NCBI GenBank assembly: GCA_034509925.1
Contig: CM067529.1
Span: 9,768,501-9,832,500, forward strand
DNA: 64,000 bases
Direction: 5' to 3'
From: Hirudinaria manillensis
Lineage: Eukaryota > Annelida > Clitellata > Hirudinida > Hirudinidae
Positions 45,159-56,404 of this stretch are shown here, one piece after another; position 1 is the stretch's first letter; each line of letters opens with the position of its first letter. Under the pieces are notes generated by a model that saw only the letters and a program-made list of their open reading frames with translations, did no database searches and was not told the origin of the DNA. Position numbers and translations under genes: made by a program.

Positions 45159-47410
45159 GATTATCCTTAAAGGGAGCAGAAGAGCGGAAAGGGACAAGCA
45201 GCACTCATTTAATGTGCTTAAGAAGTCGAAAGTTTTGAACCGCAATCATCTACTTAATAGTGAAGAACTGACACTACTTCAGAGAAGCATGAATGAGAAA
45301 GATAAAAATTCAAAATTTATACACTTTAGTCTCTATCCTTTTCAGGTATTATATTTCCCTATTTCTCAAATTCACATCGTTTTAGGGATTGAAGCAAAGC
45401 AAGGCCATTGCCTGGAGTTGTATTTTGATGCTACAGAGTCAGTTGTTCGAAAGCCCGCCAGTGTGTCTAAAAGGATTTTCTCTATAGCTGAGTGGTAGCT
45501 TATGAGAACCAAATAATTCCCTGCTTCGATTTTTTAGCTCTGAACACTCGCAGGGGTACTTGGAAATGGCCATTAAAGCTTACAGGATGGCAGTCCAGAG
45601 GCATACAAAATGCTGGATTCTCTGTAATCGTGACAGATTATTGCCTAGCTTCGTTGAAGGCTCTAAATCAAATTTTTAAAGAAATACCTCTGATTAAATA
45701 TATAAATTGGAAGTACAAATTTTGCCAAAACTCCATTAAAAAAGCAAGCAGACCATATTTTCCTTTTATGCTGCTCCCATTTCATTAAGACAGCATCCCG
45801 TGATGTAAATGCAGAATACAAATCAAAGGAGCAAAGGAACTTTTCCATGTCTGTTCTAGGACTAATTGTTAATGCTTCAACGTTCACCGAAGCAGATGAA
45901 TACGTGAAAGCGTATTTAAGCACCATCAGTCCTAAATTCTGGAGCTCGGACTTGCTGCCATACTTAAATGTACTCAAAAGTTTCTAAAGATACGAGGAGT
46001 TTGGAGAAAATTTCCAAGAAGCATCACAACATAATCAGACAAACGTATATTACAGTTTGAGATGGCGCAACGCATTCCTCACAAAGTATTTTTCCATTTT
46101 ACCCCTCTGGACATCGTTCATGAGTCCGGAGAGAAAACGATTTTCAAATGCCATAGTCGAGAACAACTTACGGCATATTAAGCATGATATTCATGGTGGT
46201 GCCAAGGTCAGATTAATCTGAAGGCAACCCTTTTTCTGGACAAAATCAAGCCGAGGCATGAAGCGTTGCAAGTACTAGTCAACTCGCTCGAACGGTATTA
46301 TCGAACAAAAATTGAAAAGTCTAATTGGAAAGGGTGATGTGGAATAAAAGAAAGAAGGATGTAAGTTATTTAACAGACAAGAAATTTCAAAGCTTAATTG
46401 AGAGCGCAGATCATAAGATATTAAGGTAACAAAATTTGCTATTAACGTCTGGCCTAACGGCCAACGTAATTTAGCATCCCATACAAAGCTGGAACAATTG
46501 TGACTCAACTTAATGGGCATACATTGTACCTGGAGGATTTCCGCATTCTCCTTAAGAAAGAATGACTGACAACCACACTTTTGGACTTTTTGGTGTGTCA
46601 TGTGCAGAATTGTACCTATATTCCATGTATGTTAGCAACATCAGCATTCAATGGCAAAGATATACAAGAGGAAGTTTGGTCGGAATATGATTTCGAATCC
46701 AAATATATTCTTTTGCCATATAACGAAGGGGGCATGCAATTCGTTTGCTTTATAGTGCGGAACGAAACAGAGAATTGTTTTTTATGACCCTTTACCGGGA
46801 GAGAATCGCAGTTTAGGAGATGTGAAGAAACGTTTCGCTGCAATGTGCACTAGCTCCAGAAAGAATACGTGGCTGCAGTATGATTTCAAGAGAGGCCCGT
46901 GGACAGTTAGACAGGAAGATGGCCATAACTGTTTCATTTATGTCGTCTATAGGCCAAAAAGAACAATTTCCAAGGAACATCGACGCTGATGAAAAGCGAC
47001 TGTCCTATTCCAGAGAAATTCTTCGCCTTTCGGAAAGCATGACTGAGACCTATCTATATTGCGGGAAAACGGAAGACGGTACTTGGAAATAACCATGAAA
47101 ACTTACAAGATGGCTCTAATGCAAATGGAATGACTCCGATTAGATATATAAATTTTACCAAAGCTCCACTAAAATGTAAGCAGACCATATTTTGTTTCTA
47201 TGCTGTTTCCATGTTATTGGAAATTCAGAATGTAAATCAAAGGAGCAAAGGAATTTTTCCATGTCTGTTCTATGACGAAGACTTTACGCTACAACGTTCG
47301 CTGAAGCGGACGGATACGTGCGTATTTGAGCATCTAAATAAAACTCAGAAATGGTCTGGACTTCCTTCGAAAAGATACTTAATATTATTAAATTTAAAAA
47401 TAATATAAAA
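45158..47410 (+). mobile_element. MULE-like DNA transposon with Ulp1-like protease, broken (copy B)
   Basis: A near-duplicate of 35150-37400. The transposase segment 45214-45498 is open, and the IVTDYCLASLKAL piece is at 45492-45788. The protease-like part is at 46581-46787, with the Cys box (QEDGHNCFIYVV) near 46915-46950. It is broken by several frameshifts, as in copy A. Confidence 0.55.
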
Positions 47411-47580
47411 ATTAATTAAAATATTTATTAATATTAATAAATTTTAAAATAATATAAAAATTAATTAAAATATTTATTAATACTAATGAATTAAAATTAA
47501 TATAAAAATCAATTAAAATATTTATTAATATTTAGTAATCATAAAAAAAAAGTAATCAATATTTGATACTAAATATTATA
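47395..47580. repeat. AT-only tandem repeat at the end of block B
   Basis: The shorter counterpart of 37380-37640. The block homology ends here. Confidence 0.7.
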
Positions 47581-47639
47581 AATTATATCCAGAAACTTTT
47601 ACGCATATGTGAACACCAATTCAACTATATCTCCTTACG

Positions 47640-48975
47640 GGATAAGAGGGCCCAAAATGTTGGGAACTCCCGCACTAGTCGTACAAATATACATTCCAGA
47701 ACCATCATTAAATACATGACTGATGGAATGCTCTTGAGAACCTTTTTGTGCAAACCTGACTTGGCAGGGAATAGTGTCATGATCATCAATGAAACTCATG
47801 AATTGAATACAATTCATACGGACATTCTGATCGGTTTGGTGAATGATATCGCCACATTTAGAAAAGACATGAAGGTCTTGATCTCCAGTGCCACCTTGGA
47901 CGCTGATAAATTTTCAACTTTTTTTGATAACGCCCCAATTTTTAGAATTCCTGGCAGCAGATACCCAGTCGATATATATTACGCAAAAGCTCCTGAAATT
48001 AACTTCATAGCCACAGCCGTTATCAGCGTACTTCAAATTCGTGTGACACAATCTCTTGGGGATGTTCTTGTTTTAATCACAGGTCAGGAGGAAATTGAAG
48101 AAGCCAATGAAGCTCTTTTGGAGAGGATCAAAAAGATGGCAACCAAATTAAAGGAACTGATAATACTTCCAGTTCATGCAAATCTCCCCACAGATATGCA
48201 AGCAAAGATTTTTTATCCGACACCTCCTGGAATAAGGAGTGATCTTGGCCATTAGCAATGCAGAGACATCATTGACAATTGATGAAATCATTTATGTTAT
48301 TGATTGTGGATTTTGCAAGCAGAATAGTTACAATCCCAAGACTGGAGTCGAATCACTTTTGGTCACTCCAATTACAAAAGCCATGGCAAACCAAAGAGCA
48401 GGAAGAATTGCTGCTGGGAAGTGTTTAATACTTTACACATCATATACATACGAATAAGACATGGAAGACAATACAGTCCCTGAAATGCAGCAAACTAACC
48501 TTGCCAGTGTAGTCTTGCTTCTCAAGATTTTGGGAGTCCATGATCTTATTAACTTTGTATTTATGGACCACCATATGAAGCAATTATACTAGCAGTGGAA
48601 CATCTTTATGATTTATGATATCTCAACAAAGCTGGTTTATTGACAACAAGAAAGATGGCTGAGTTTCAAATGGATCCTATGACATTGACGATGATTGTTA
48701 CAAGTGAAAAGTACATCTTGGCCATTAGCAATTTGACATATATCATGCCAAGACTTCTGAAAATGACTTCATTTGAATTACAGAACATTCTAACTCCGAC
48801 AAGCTGCTAATATTTATCCTAGCATTAATCGCGAGGAAAACCAGTCAAATTGGGTTATTTACAACAATCTCATTTTTACCTCTAAAAATAAATGTTTACA
48901 ATTTCATTCTTTTGCTGTAAGATTGGAAAAAGTTAGTGAGGTCAGGCTTATGCTAACCGATACCCACCACTGACT
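47640..48975 (+). pseudogene. DHX16 processed-type pseudogene
   Basis: Reads as the middle to C-terminal part of DHX16, opposite in orientation to the intact gene at 51539-54637. Recognisable: [68 protein letters not shown] and [18 protein letters not shown]. The DEAH box has decayed to NETHE, and QRAGRAGR is shortened to QRAGR by a six-base deletion. A frameshift lies near 48235 and a stop follows TYE at 48455. After about 48715 an internal deletion joins a decayed piece of the extreme C-terminal region (ENQSNWVIYNN, near 48840-48875). No introns, but the parent gene has none either. Confidence 0.85.
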
Positions 48976-50700
48976 TTACAATCACTATAACAAAATATTA
49001 CTTTGGTAGTCACAGATGGTTAAATATTAAAATTTACAAAAGCTAACAAAAGATACCATTTGCATCACAAACCCATTTCATAATAAAGATCATCATTTTT
49101 TTATTTTCCAAAAGCGTCTTCGGAAAAGATTATTCTGAAAAAAAATATAAATTTGCACTTTAATTCTAAGAAATAACATGCATAAAGACTCAATGAAATA
49201 AACTTCTAGATTTAACAATCAAAACGTTTTCTTGTTTAAACATTCAATGCAACAACTAACTTAACTTTTCTAGAGAATAACTGACTGAATCCTGGAATGA
49301 ATACCATTAACATGTTAATGACAAATAAAATTTAAAACATTAATTGCAACAAAGACATTGTAATGTGTAGGCATATTCCAACTACAACCCAATTTCAAAT
49401 TAACAAAACCATTAATGACCCAATTATTTATAAATTGAACAGCAAAGCCAAAAGAATAATTCAATTTAGATAATATCAAAGCCTCTCAACGAACAAAATG
49501 CCCCACTGATCTGAAGTCAATGGGTAAGTTTAAAATATGTATTAAGCCCTGAAAAATCAACTCTGAAACCTCAGGAAATTACTTGAAAGCAATTATTCTA
49601 AGCTTCCACAATCACACGCATCAAAAAACTTTTGTCGCTGAATCTAAAAGCTTCCAACACGCAATAAAGGAACCAGACCAGTTAACATTTAGGCAGTAAC
49701 TGACATCGACAAGGCCGCTACACATCGCCAAAATAGTGGGCGGAGCGGCACCTAGTTGAGGACACTCAAAATAAGTCGCTTATTGCCAATTTTTAATTTA
49801 CAATAAATTTGTTATATTGATATATAGGGCAGTTAATATCTTTTAAGCCGCAATTGATTTATTTGTTACAAGTTATTTCCGCCCTTAACACACACGCGTG
49901 ACTTCATAAGGCAAAATAGTCCTAACAAAACTTAACCCGAGAACGCGACATACCCAACGTACCAACGCTCTGGTATCCGTTACCCTACTCTTAAAACGAT
50001 ATTTCCACTGAACCACCGCAATTAACAGTTAGAACGAATTCGTTTTATCTATTACATAAAAAATGCACCGCTGTCAACCATCTGTCGGCTGCTCTCTTCA
50101 GGAATAACAATCAGGAATTGAGGTCCATCCGGCATCAGGTTACAGAAAAGTAGCCTTATTATAGATTATTAAAAATGTGCGGATAGGAATAAAAATATGA
50201 CACTCCAATGAACCAGGAACTTAAAAAAAAATCAAAATTGGTTATCACTTAAGTGATTTTTCTCGAAAATTACTTTTTTTTTAAATGTATAGCTTGCATT
50301 TTCAATACATCGAAAGATATCATCATATGGGGGAGACCGCACCAAGAGTTTAAAGAACCTTTGGATCTGCATGAGAGCAATAAAATTTTAATGTAAATTC
50401 AACTTACCCATCTTGTGGGTATTTTTCTTTTGTATCTAATCAAGCTCATTTTTTTCAATTTGTTTTACTTGATCCACGGCATAGGAGGTTTTTTGGTAAA
50501 AAGTAATTTTTATATGTTAACTTCATTGAATGAACAAACTAGTCGGGATTAATTTTTATTACAAATGGATAAGATATTTAACTTTAAAATTCATCTAGTT
50601 GTTTTATTAAAGATCGACCTGATCTGGGAGACTTCAAGAATTGTGGTTGCGGGAATAAATGTACCGTTTTTGTAACGTTTTTCGTTTTTATCTATCGTAC
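48976..50700. other. Intergenic
   Basis: About 1.7 kb with no gene or domain that I can support. Short stops in all frames. Confidence 0.4.
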
Positions 50701-51310
50701 CACCTTATGCTCTAGAGACCTGCAAAAGCCGAATTTGTTGTGCCCGCTAAATGTGAAAGTTAGGTAAGAGCCTGCCCGGCACAACCCGTCACCTGCCCTA
50801 AAGGCCCTGGCCCGGCCCGCACGAATTATGCATCCATCCCGTGCATGATCTTAATCACACAACAATAAGTCTTATATGCAAAATCATGTTGAATAAATCT
50901 ATGAATTTATTATTATAAAGCAAAAATGACACCGTATTCAATGTTTTACACTTTTGCATGTAATTGATCAATGTCTCAATTATCGTCTCTATACTCACTC
51001 CATAAAATTTCAGTAGTTTATTTAAGTAAAATTTGAATATGAATAAAACTCCATGGAAAAAATCACTTTGTTCAGAAATATTCCAAAGATTAAGTTTGAT
51101 TGTTCTGTAATGGTACCATTAACTATGCAAGAAATAGTATTTTATTACATCCAATACGCAAATCTGAGTTGAAAACACAGCGGCCCGCCAAAGCCTGCAT
51201 TGAAACAATAAACGCAGACCCGGCCCCCTTAATTTACTTAGGTCAACTAGCCCGGCCTGCCCCTTCTTTGAGGTCTAGTAATCCGGCAGAGATGCTTTAA
51301 TAATTATCTA
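50700..51310. repeat. GC-rich dispersed repeat, copies 2 and 3
   Basis: Two GC-rich islands (50710-50830 with GGCCCTGGCCCGGCCCGC, and 51170-51300) resembling each other and the one at 2470-2570. The stretch from about 51080 to 51230 also resembles 55270-55480 inside the piggyBac-like MITE. Probably one nonautonomous element of about 0.6 kb. Confidence 0.4.
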
Positions 51311-51538
51311 ACCGGCACGTTTCCAAACATTGGCATCGGCTTCAAAGCTAGTTACTGAACTAGCAATTAAACAATTGAAAATCAAAATGAAAGATCTAGG
51401 CAGAACAATTTCATTTGCCCAACAAACTTTGTATTCAAAGTGAACTTTTTATCAAATAGAAAATATTTTATTAAAAGAGACAGTATTCTATTTTCTAACT
51501 TTACACAAAAAATGGTTAATAAATCCAAACAAAATTTT

Positions 51539-54500
51539 TCAAGCTCTTCCATGCAGGTCTTTCCAAGATTTTCCCATCTGCTTTGGCATCTTCTTTCCAG
51601 ATCCATCATCCAAGCCCTTGGCTTTATAGTAGGCAGGTGCTACCTCAAGTAACCATGAATTCTCAACTTCAACAACGTGCCTCATATATTCCTTGGAGGT
51701 CAAGACAAGATCATTGTAAATGACCCACTTCGAACGGTTTTCCCTGAGACAACTGCTAGGATGAACTTCAGCAGCTTGTTGGTGTTTGATTGTTCTGTAA
51801 TGGCCATCTTTGCTGAAGCGAGCTAGGTGATAGAAAAAGCCGGAAGTAATTGCTTTACGGATCGCAATCGTGTCGCTTGAACTGGAAAGTTCAATTTCCA
51901 CTCTTTCCAGCAACCCTTCAAGTTGATCCCTAACATCTCTAGCTCTATTCATGGATCTGAACTGGATATAATTTTCATAACACCACTGTGTTGAATATCC
52001 TGACTCAGTCCAAGCATTGTACACATTTAGCAGCATCAGATGATCTCCTAAAGGATTTGGCTGAGGAATGAAATTCTGATGAGCTGTGTCGGCATGGATC
52101 TTCTTGTCTTTTGGTCTGTAGAAAACGGAGCTGCTCACACTCAGCATCGCAGCAATGGTTAAGATCTCTTCACTGCACTTGTACTTTTCACTTGCGATAA
52201 TCATCTTCGATGTCATGGGATCAATTGGAAACTCAGCCATCTTCCTTCCAAGAGTTGTCAATAAACCAGCTTTGTTAAGAGCCCCTAAAGCATAAAGATG
52301 CTCCAATGCTAGTATCATTGCTTCATGCGGTGGTGGGTCCATAAATTCAAAGTTAATAAGATCATGAACTCCCAAACTCTTGAGAAGCAGGACTACATTG
52401 GCAAGGTTAGTTCGCTGTATTTCAGGCACTGTGTTGTCTTCCATGTCTTGCTTGTATGTGTATGATGTGTAAAGTCTGAAACACTTCCCAGCAGCAATTC
52501 TACCTGCCCTTCCAGCTCTTTGGTTTGCCATGGCCTTTGAAATGGGAGTGACTAAAAGTGATTCGACTCCAGTCCTGGGATTGTAACTGTTCTGCTTGCA
52601 AAATCCACAATCAATAACATAAATGATGCCATCAATTGTCAATGATGTCTCTGCAATGTTAGTGGCCAGGATCACTTTCCTTGCTCCACGGGGTGTCGGT
52701 TCAAAAATCTTTGCTTGCATATCCGTGGGGAGATTTGCATAAACTGGAAGTATTATCAGTTCTTTTAATTTGGTTGCCATCTTTTTCATCCTCTCCAAAA
52801 GAACTTCATTGGCTTCTTCAATTTCCTCCTGACCTGTGAGGAAAACAAGAACATCCCCAAGAGGTTGTGTCACATGAATTTGAAGTACACTGACAACAGC
52901 TGCCGCTATGAAGTCATTTTCAGGAGCTTTTGCATAATATATATCAACTGGGTATCTTCTGCCAGGAATTCTAAAAATTGGGGCATTATCAAAAAAAGTT
53001 GAAAATTTATCGGCATCCAAGGTGGCACTGGAGATCAAGACCTTCAAGTCTTTTCTAAATCTGGCAATATCTTTCACCAAACCAAATAGAATGTCCGTGT
53101 GAAGTGTCCGTTCATGAGCTTCATCGATGATCATGACACTATATCCTGCCAGGTCTGGTTCGCTCAAAAATTCTCGCAAGAGCATTCCATCAGTCATGTA
53201 TTTAATGATGGTTCTCTCGGATGAGCAATCTTCAAATCTGATGCTGTATCCAACCTCATTACCCAACTTGACTCTCATTTCTTGAGAAACTCTGGCAGCA
53301 ACTGACATGGCGGCCACTCTTCTAGGTTGTGTGCAGCCAATCTTTCTACCATTTGCTGTGTAACCTGCTTCGTGCAGGTATTGAGGTAACTGAGTGGTTT
53401 TGCCAGAACCGGTTTCACCCTCGATTATTAAAATTTGGTGAGCTTCAATTGCTTTCAATAGGTCATCCTTGAAGGCATAAATTGGCAAACTCTTTCTTGT
53501 CTCTTCAATGGTCAGGTGTTTTGATGCTGTTGGATCTTGGTCTTTGTTTCCAAGCAATTCCTCAACATTTTCAGACCCAGGCATTTCCAGTGATTTTATG
53601 AATTCCACTTCATCATCTAAAATGTAATCGTAGACTTCCGCATTAGACTTTTCTTTGGCATCTTTGGCTCCGAATTTTAAGATGGCAGCATTTAAATGTT
53701 GTTCCTCCCAGTTCCTCTGTTCAAAATTTGGTCCTTTTTCAGCAACATCTTCCACAAAATTGGTTTTCAATTCTTTAACAGCGTCTGGAATGTAATAACG
53801 ATTCAGTTTTTCTGTTTCAGACAACTTCTTATGCTCTTTTGCCAAGCCAAGAACCTTTTTCTTGTATTCAACATCTCTCTTCTCTTTCTCAGTTAATTGA
53901 ACATCTCCAAAAAAATATTCTTCTTCTTGCAACTCCCTCTCCAAATCTTCCACTTTGTCCTTTTGCCTTTTTACTAAATACTCTCTTCGAGCATTTTTCC
54001 TCAATTCGGGTATTGTTGATTTTAGATCTTCATTTTCCAGTCGAAGTCTCTTGGCAGCTTCTTCCAAGGCTTTTTTGTCAGACTTAGACATTATTTGACG
54101 GGTTTTGTCTTTATCTTTTTTCTTCAGTCTCTCTGCAAACTCATCCCTTTCTTTAATGTCTTCATCACTTTCACTATCTTCGTCACTACTTCTTTTATTG
54201 CTTTGGTCTTTGACATTCTGAACATTTTCAGTTTCATCTTCACTATCACTAAGTTTCTTCTGCCTCAACTGTTTCATCTTCGATTCGTCACTCAATTTTG
54301 CTTTTTTTGGCTTGGGTTGTTCAAGTTCGTCGTCGTCATCATCTGATATCAGTCGGTACGATCTGTTCTTGAGTTGTTCCTGACGAGCAAGCGCTTCTTG
54401 AATCCTAGCCGGTTTGATCTCAACACCCTTGTGTGGAACTTTTGACCAAAGTTGATTTGCAAATTGCACGGCATTTTCATTGATGTCAATTTCTCCAAAT

Positions 54501-54637
54501 TCTTTCAAATCGTTAATAAAAGCTTCGGGGGTGTTTGCTTTCTTAGCTAATATGATAAAGTAATCGACAAGACATTTTTCAGTGGAACCAAAGATTTTGG
54601 TAAGCTCGTCAGTCACCCATGCAGTTATGTCTGTCAT
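51539..54637 (-). CDS. DHX16: DEAH-box RNA helicase DHX16 (Prp2 orthologue), single exon
   Basis: 1032 aa against 1041 in human. DHX16/Prp2 is the spliceosomal ATPase that activates the Bact complex before the first splicing step. The N-terminus ([20 protein letters not shown]) is the DHX16-specific PWI-like part, followed by a long Lys/Glu/Asp-rich region to about residue 300. The helicase core then follows: GETGSGKT (about 405-412), DEAH (about 503-506), [29 protein letters not shown] and QRAGRAGRI (about 704). The winged-helix/ratchet and OB-fold C-terminal regions run to [19 protein letters not shown]. All motifs are intact. No intron interrupts the frame, unusual for a gene of this length here. 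Fragments of the same gene lie at 32.9, 35.0, 43.1 and 47.6-49.0 kb. Confidence 0.96.
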   Translation of the reverse strand: MTDITAWVTDELTKIFGSTEKCLVDYFIILAKKANTPEAFINDLKEFGEIDINENAVQFANQLWSKVPHKGVEIKPARIQEALARQEQLKNRSYRLISDDDDDELEQPKPKKAKLSDESKMKQLRQKKLSDSEDETENVQNVKDQSNKRSSDEDSESDEDIKERDEFAERLKKKDKDKTRQIMSKSDKKALEEAAKRLRLENEDLKSTIPELRKNARREYLVKRQKDKVEDLERELQEEEYFFGDVQLTEKEKRDVEYKKKVLGLAKEHKKLSETEKLNRYYIPDAVKELKTNFVEDVAEKGPNFEQRNWEEQHLNAAILKFGAKDAKEKSNAEVYDYILDDEVEFIKSLEMPGSENVEELLGNKDQDPTASKHLTIEETRKSLPIYAFKDDLLKAIEAHQILIIEGETGSGKTTQLPQYLHEAGYTANGRKIGCTQPRRVAAMSVAARVSQEMRVKLGNEVGYSIRFEDCSSERTIIKYMTDGMLLREFLSEPDLAGYSVMIIDEAHERTLHTDILFGLVKDIARFRKDLKVLISSATLDADKFSTFFDNAPIFRIPGRRYPVDIYYAKAPENDFIAAAVVSVLQIHVTQPLGDVLVFLTGQEEIEEANEVLLERMKKMATKLKELIILPVYANLPTDMQAKIFEPTPRGARKVILATNIAETSLTIDGIIYVIDCGFCKQNSYNPRTGVESLLVTPISKAMANQRAGRAGRIAAGKCFRLYTSYTYKQDMEDNTVPEIQRTNLANVVLLLKSLGVHDLINFEFMDPPPHEAMILALEHLYALGALNKAGLLTTLGRKMAEFPIDPMTSKMIIASEKYKCSEEILTIAAMLSVSSSVFYRPKDKKIHADTAHQNFIPQPNPLGDHLMLLNVYNAWTESGYSTQWCYENYIQFRSMNRARDVRDQLEGLLERVEIELSSSSDTIAIRKAITSGFFYHLARFSKDGHYRTIKHQQAAEVHPSSCLRENRSKWVIYNDLVLTSKEYMRHVVEVENSWLLEVAPAYYKAKGLDDGSGKKMPKQMGKSWKDLHGRA

Positions 54638-54908
54638 CTTTTGATAATGTTAAATAATGCTAAATTGCAATTGTTATTAGGACTTGTTTACCGATATTTA
54701 CGATGTTTATCTACCTATCGCTCATATACTTCAAAGATCATGAATATACCATTATTTTGTAAATTTTATTCGATGTTCTTTTTTAATTAATTATTAAATT
54801 ATATAATATTATTTTAATTTTTTTTATTTAAATTTATTTTAATTTAATATTTAAATATTTACATCAACGGATTATTTTATATTTATGTCACTGAAATCGT
54901 ACATTGAC

Positions 54909-55525
54909 TTAACACTTAGATGCTCAAGGGGGGATGCAACGTTTGTTTTTTGACATCCTGGAGTCCGTTTTTAAAGTTTTGTCATAAATTTTTGTGAGAT
55001 TTATCTTCAACATGTCTGTTACATTGTCATTTAAATATTTTTTGGCAAAAGTTAAACGCGTCTTTTTTACGAACGTTCAAAAGACGTACATTTGTAACCC
55101 CCGCCGGGCACTAAAGTTACGGACGCGCATGTTCACAAACATTACAGATTTTCTCAGTAATAATTGAAATACTGCATATGACAACTTATAAAATGTTATT
55201 ATAAAATATAATATAAACATGACATGTATTTATTATGACATAAATAATGTTGCAACTTTAGTTTCTCTTTAGTGATCAACCAGTTAGATTTTCGTTTATT
55301 ATAAAATAAGGATGTTATAACTCTCGGTTTGGTTATTATTATAATGTAAAAATAATACTGCATCTATTGTGGGAGTGTTACACACCATAAAATATGTAAA
55401 TCTGTGTTGAGAACATAGCCTCCCGCTTTGAAGCATTGAACGCCGACCCAGCCCGCGGTGTTCCTGACGATGAAAACATTTGGCTAAAAGAGGAAGCTTT
55501 TTTACGTTGGGCATCCAAGGGTTAA
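54909..55525. mobile_element. piggyBac-like MITE
   Basis: TTAA at both ends (54909-54912, 55522-55525). The inner ends are imperfect inverted repeats: left CACTTAGATGCTCAA, right (reverse complement) CCCTTGGATGCCCAA, 12 of 15 matching. TTAA target sites and CCCTTNGATGCC-type ends are characteristic of piggyBac elements. The 609-base interior has no transposase, so it is nonautonomous. The short minus frame at 55299-55514 is not a gene. Confidence 0.75.
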
Positions 55526-55646
55526 AAAGTGTTACATTTGTGGCTTCAGTGTTATTTTCAGAAGTATATATATATATTGTTAAAATAAGGGTTGTAATTT
55601 AATTGCACTTTGTTTCATGCTTTAATTGATGTTATTCGTTGGCAGC

Positions 55647-56314
55647 TCAACTTTTTTCTGGGGACACAATCCATCGTTCGTTCACTCCGATGATACTTTC
55701 TGCTTTTCATTAATAATTAGGGAAGGTGACAACCAATCAGGAGTCAGTTTGGAGTCACCGTTCCCTGTCCCAAGTATGATCAGGTCACCTCTCCATGAAA
55801 CAATTTCGGATCCAAGGTTAATTTCGAGGGGTCCTTACAGTCCTCACACACGTCCCAAAAACACATCACCACCATGCGCGCTCATCACTGGAACAAGGCA
55901 TTTTAGGTCAGTCTCGTAATTTTCATATTTGTGTAAAAGTCAGGACAACTCAATTTTCACAAAGCTTAACTTAGGACTCATTTAATCAGTGATTAATAAT
56001 CACTTATTGAATCTGGATTGATGCCTGCCACGTTAACAGGCCTTTTAATTATAGGAAGTATTCACAATTAATTTAATATTTTGTAAACATTTCAAACAAA
56101 TTAATCCAAAATTAATAAATTATTGAGCTTGAATTTGATTCAAGATGGTAGCAAATCTGGTGCTGAAACATCAATATTCACCATTAAAGCCAAATTTGAA
56201 AATAAATTCTTCTGCTTTGTCGTTGTGTGTTGCCAATACCGATACAAACGAAGCTCCAAGGTGATTATCACAGGCATTAATTACATTTTATTGCTTCTAC
56301 AAAAAGGTAGTTGA
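55647..56314 (+). other. Possible two-exon unassigned gene piece
   Basis: Two plus-strand open stretches have plausible splice signals. 55647-55910 has acceptor TTGGCAG and donor TTTTAG|GTCAGT, and codes for sequence such as SPFPVPSMIRSPLHE. 56127-56314 follows ATTATTGAG and ends in a stop. The first has protein-like composition. No domain was recognised, and the region is also where the spectraplakin 3' untranslated sequence (minus) should lie, so this may be spurious. Confidence 0.2.
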
Positions 56315-56404
56315 TTTTGATATTATAAAATCATTCTAAAAATCACTTTGAGTCATAAATATCAAACAGATAAAATAGAAAAAAAGCTAGAAATGAACAT
56401 TTAG

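Larger units (their letters stand above)
41391..47580. repeat. Large direct duplication, copy B
   Basis: The second copy of the block at 31227-37640. Its middle part is rearranged: the gag region of the LTR fossil is mostly missing, and 43850-45157 holds extra transposon fragments in place of the A sequence 34770-35150. From 45158 to the AT-only end it again follows copy A closely. Confidence 0.85.
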
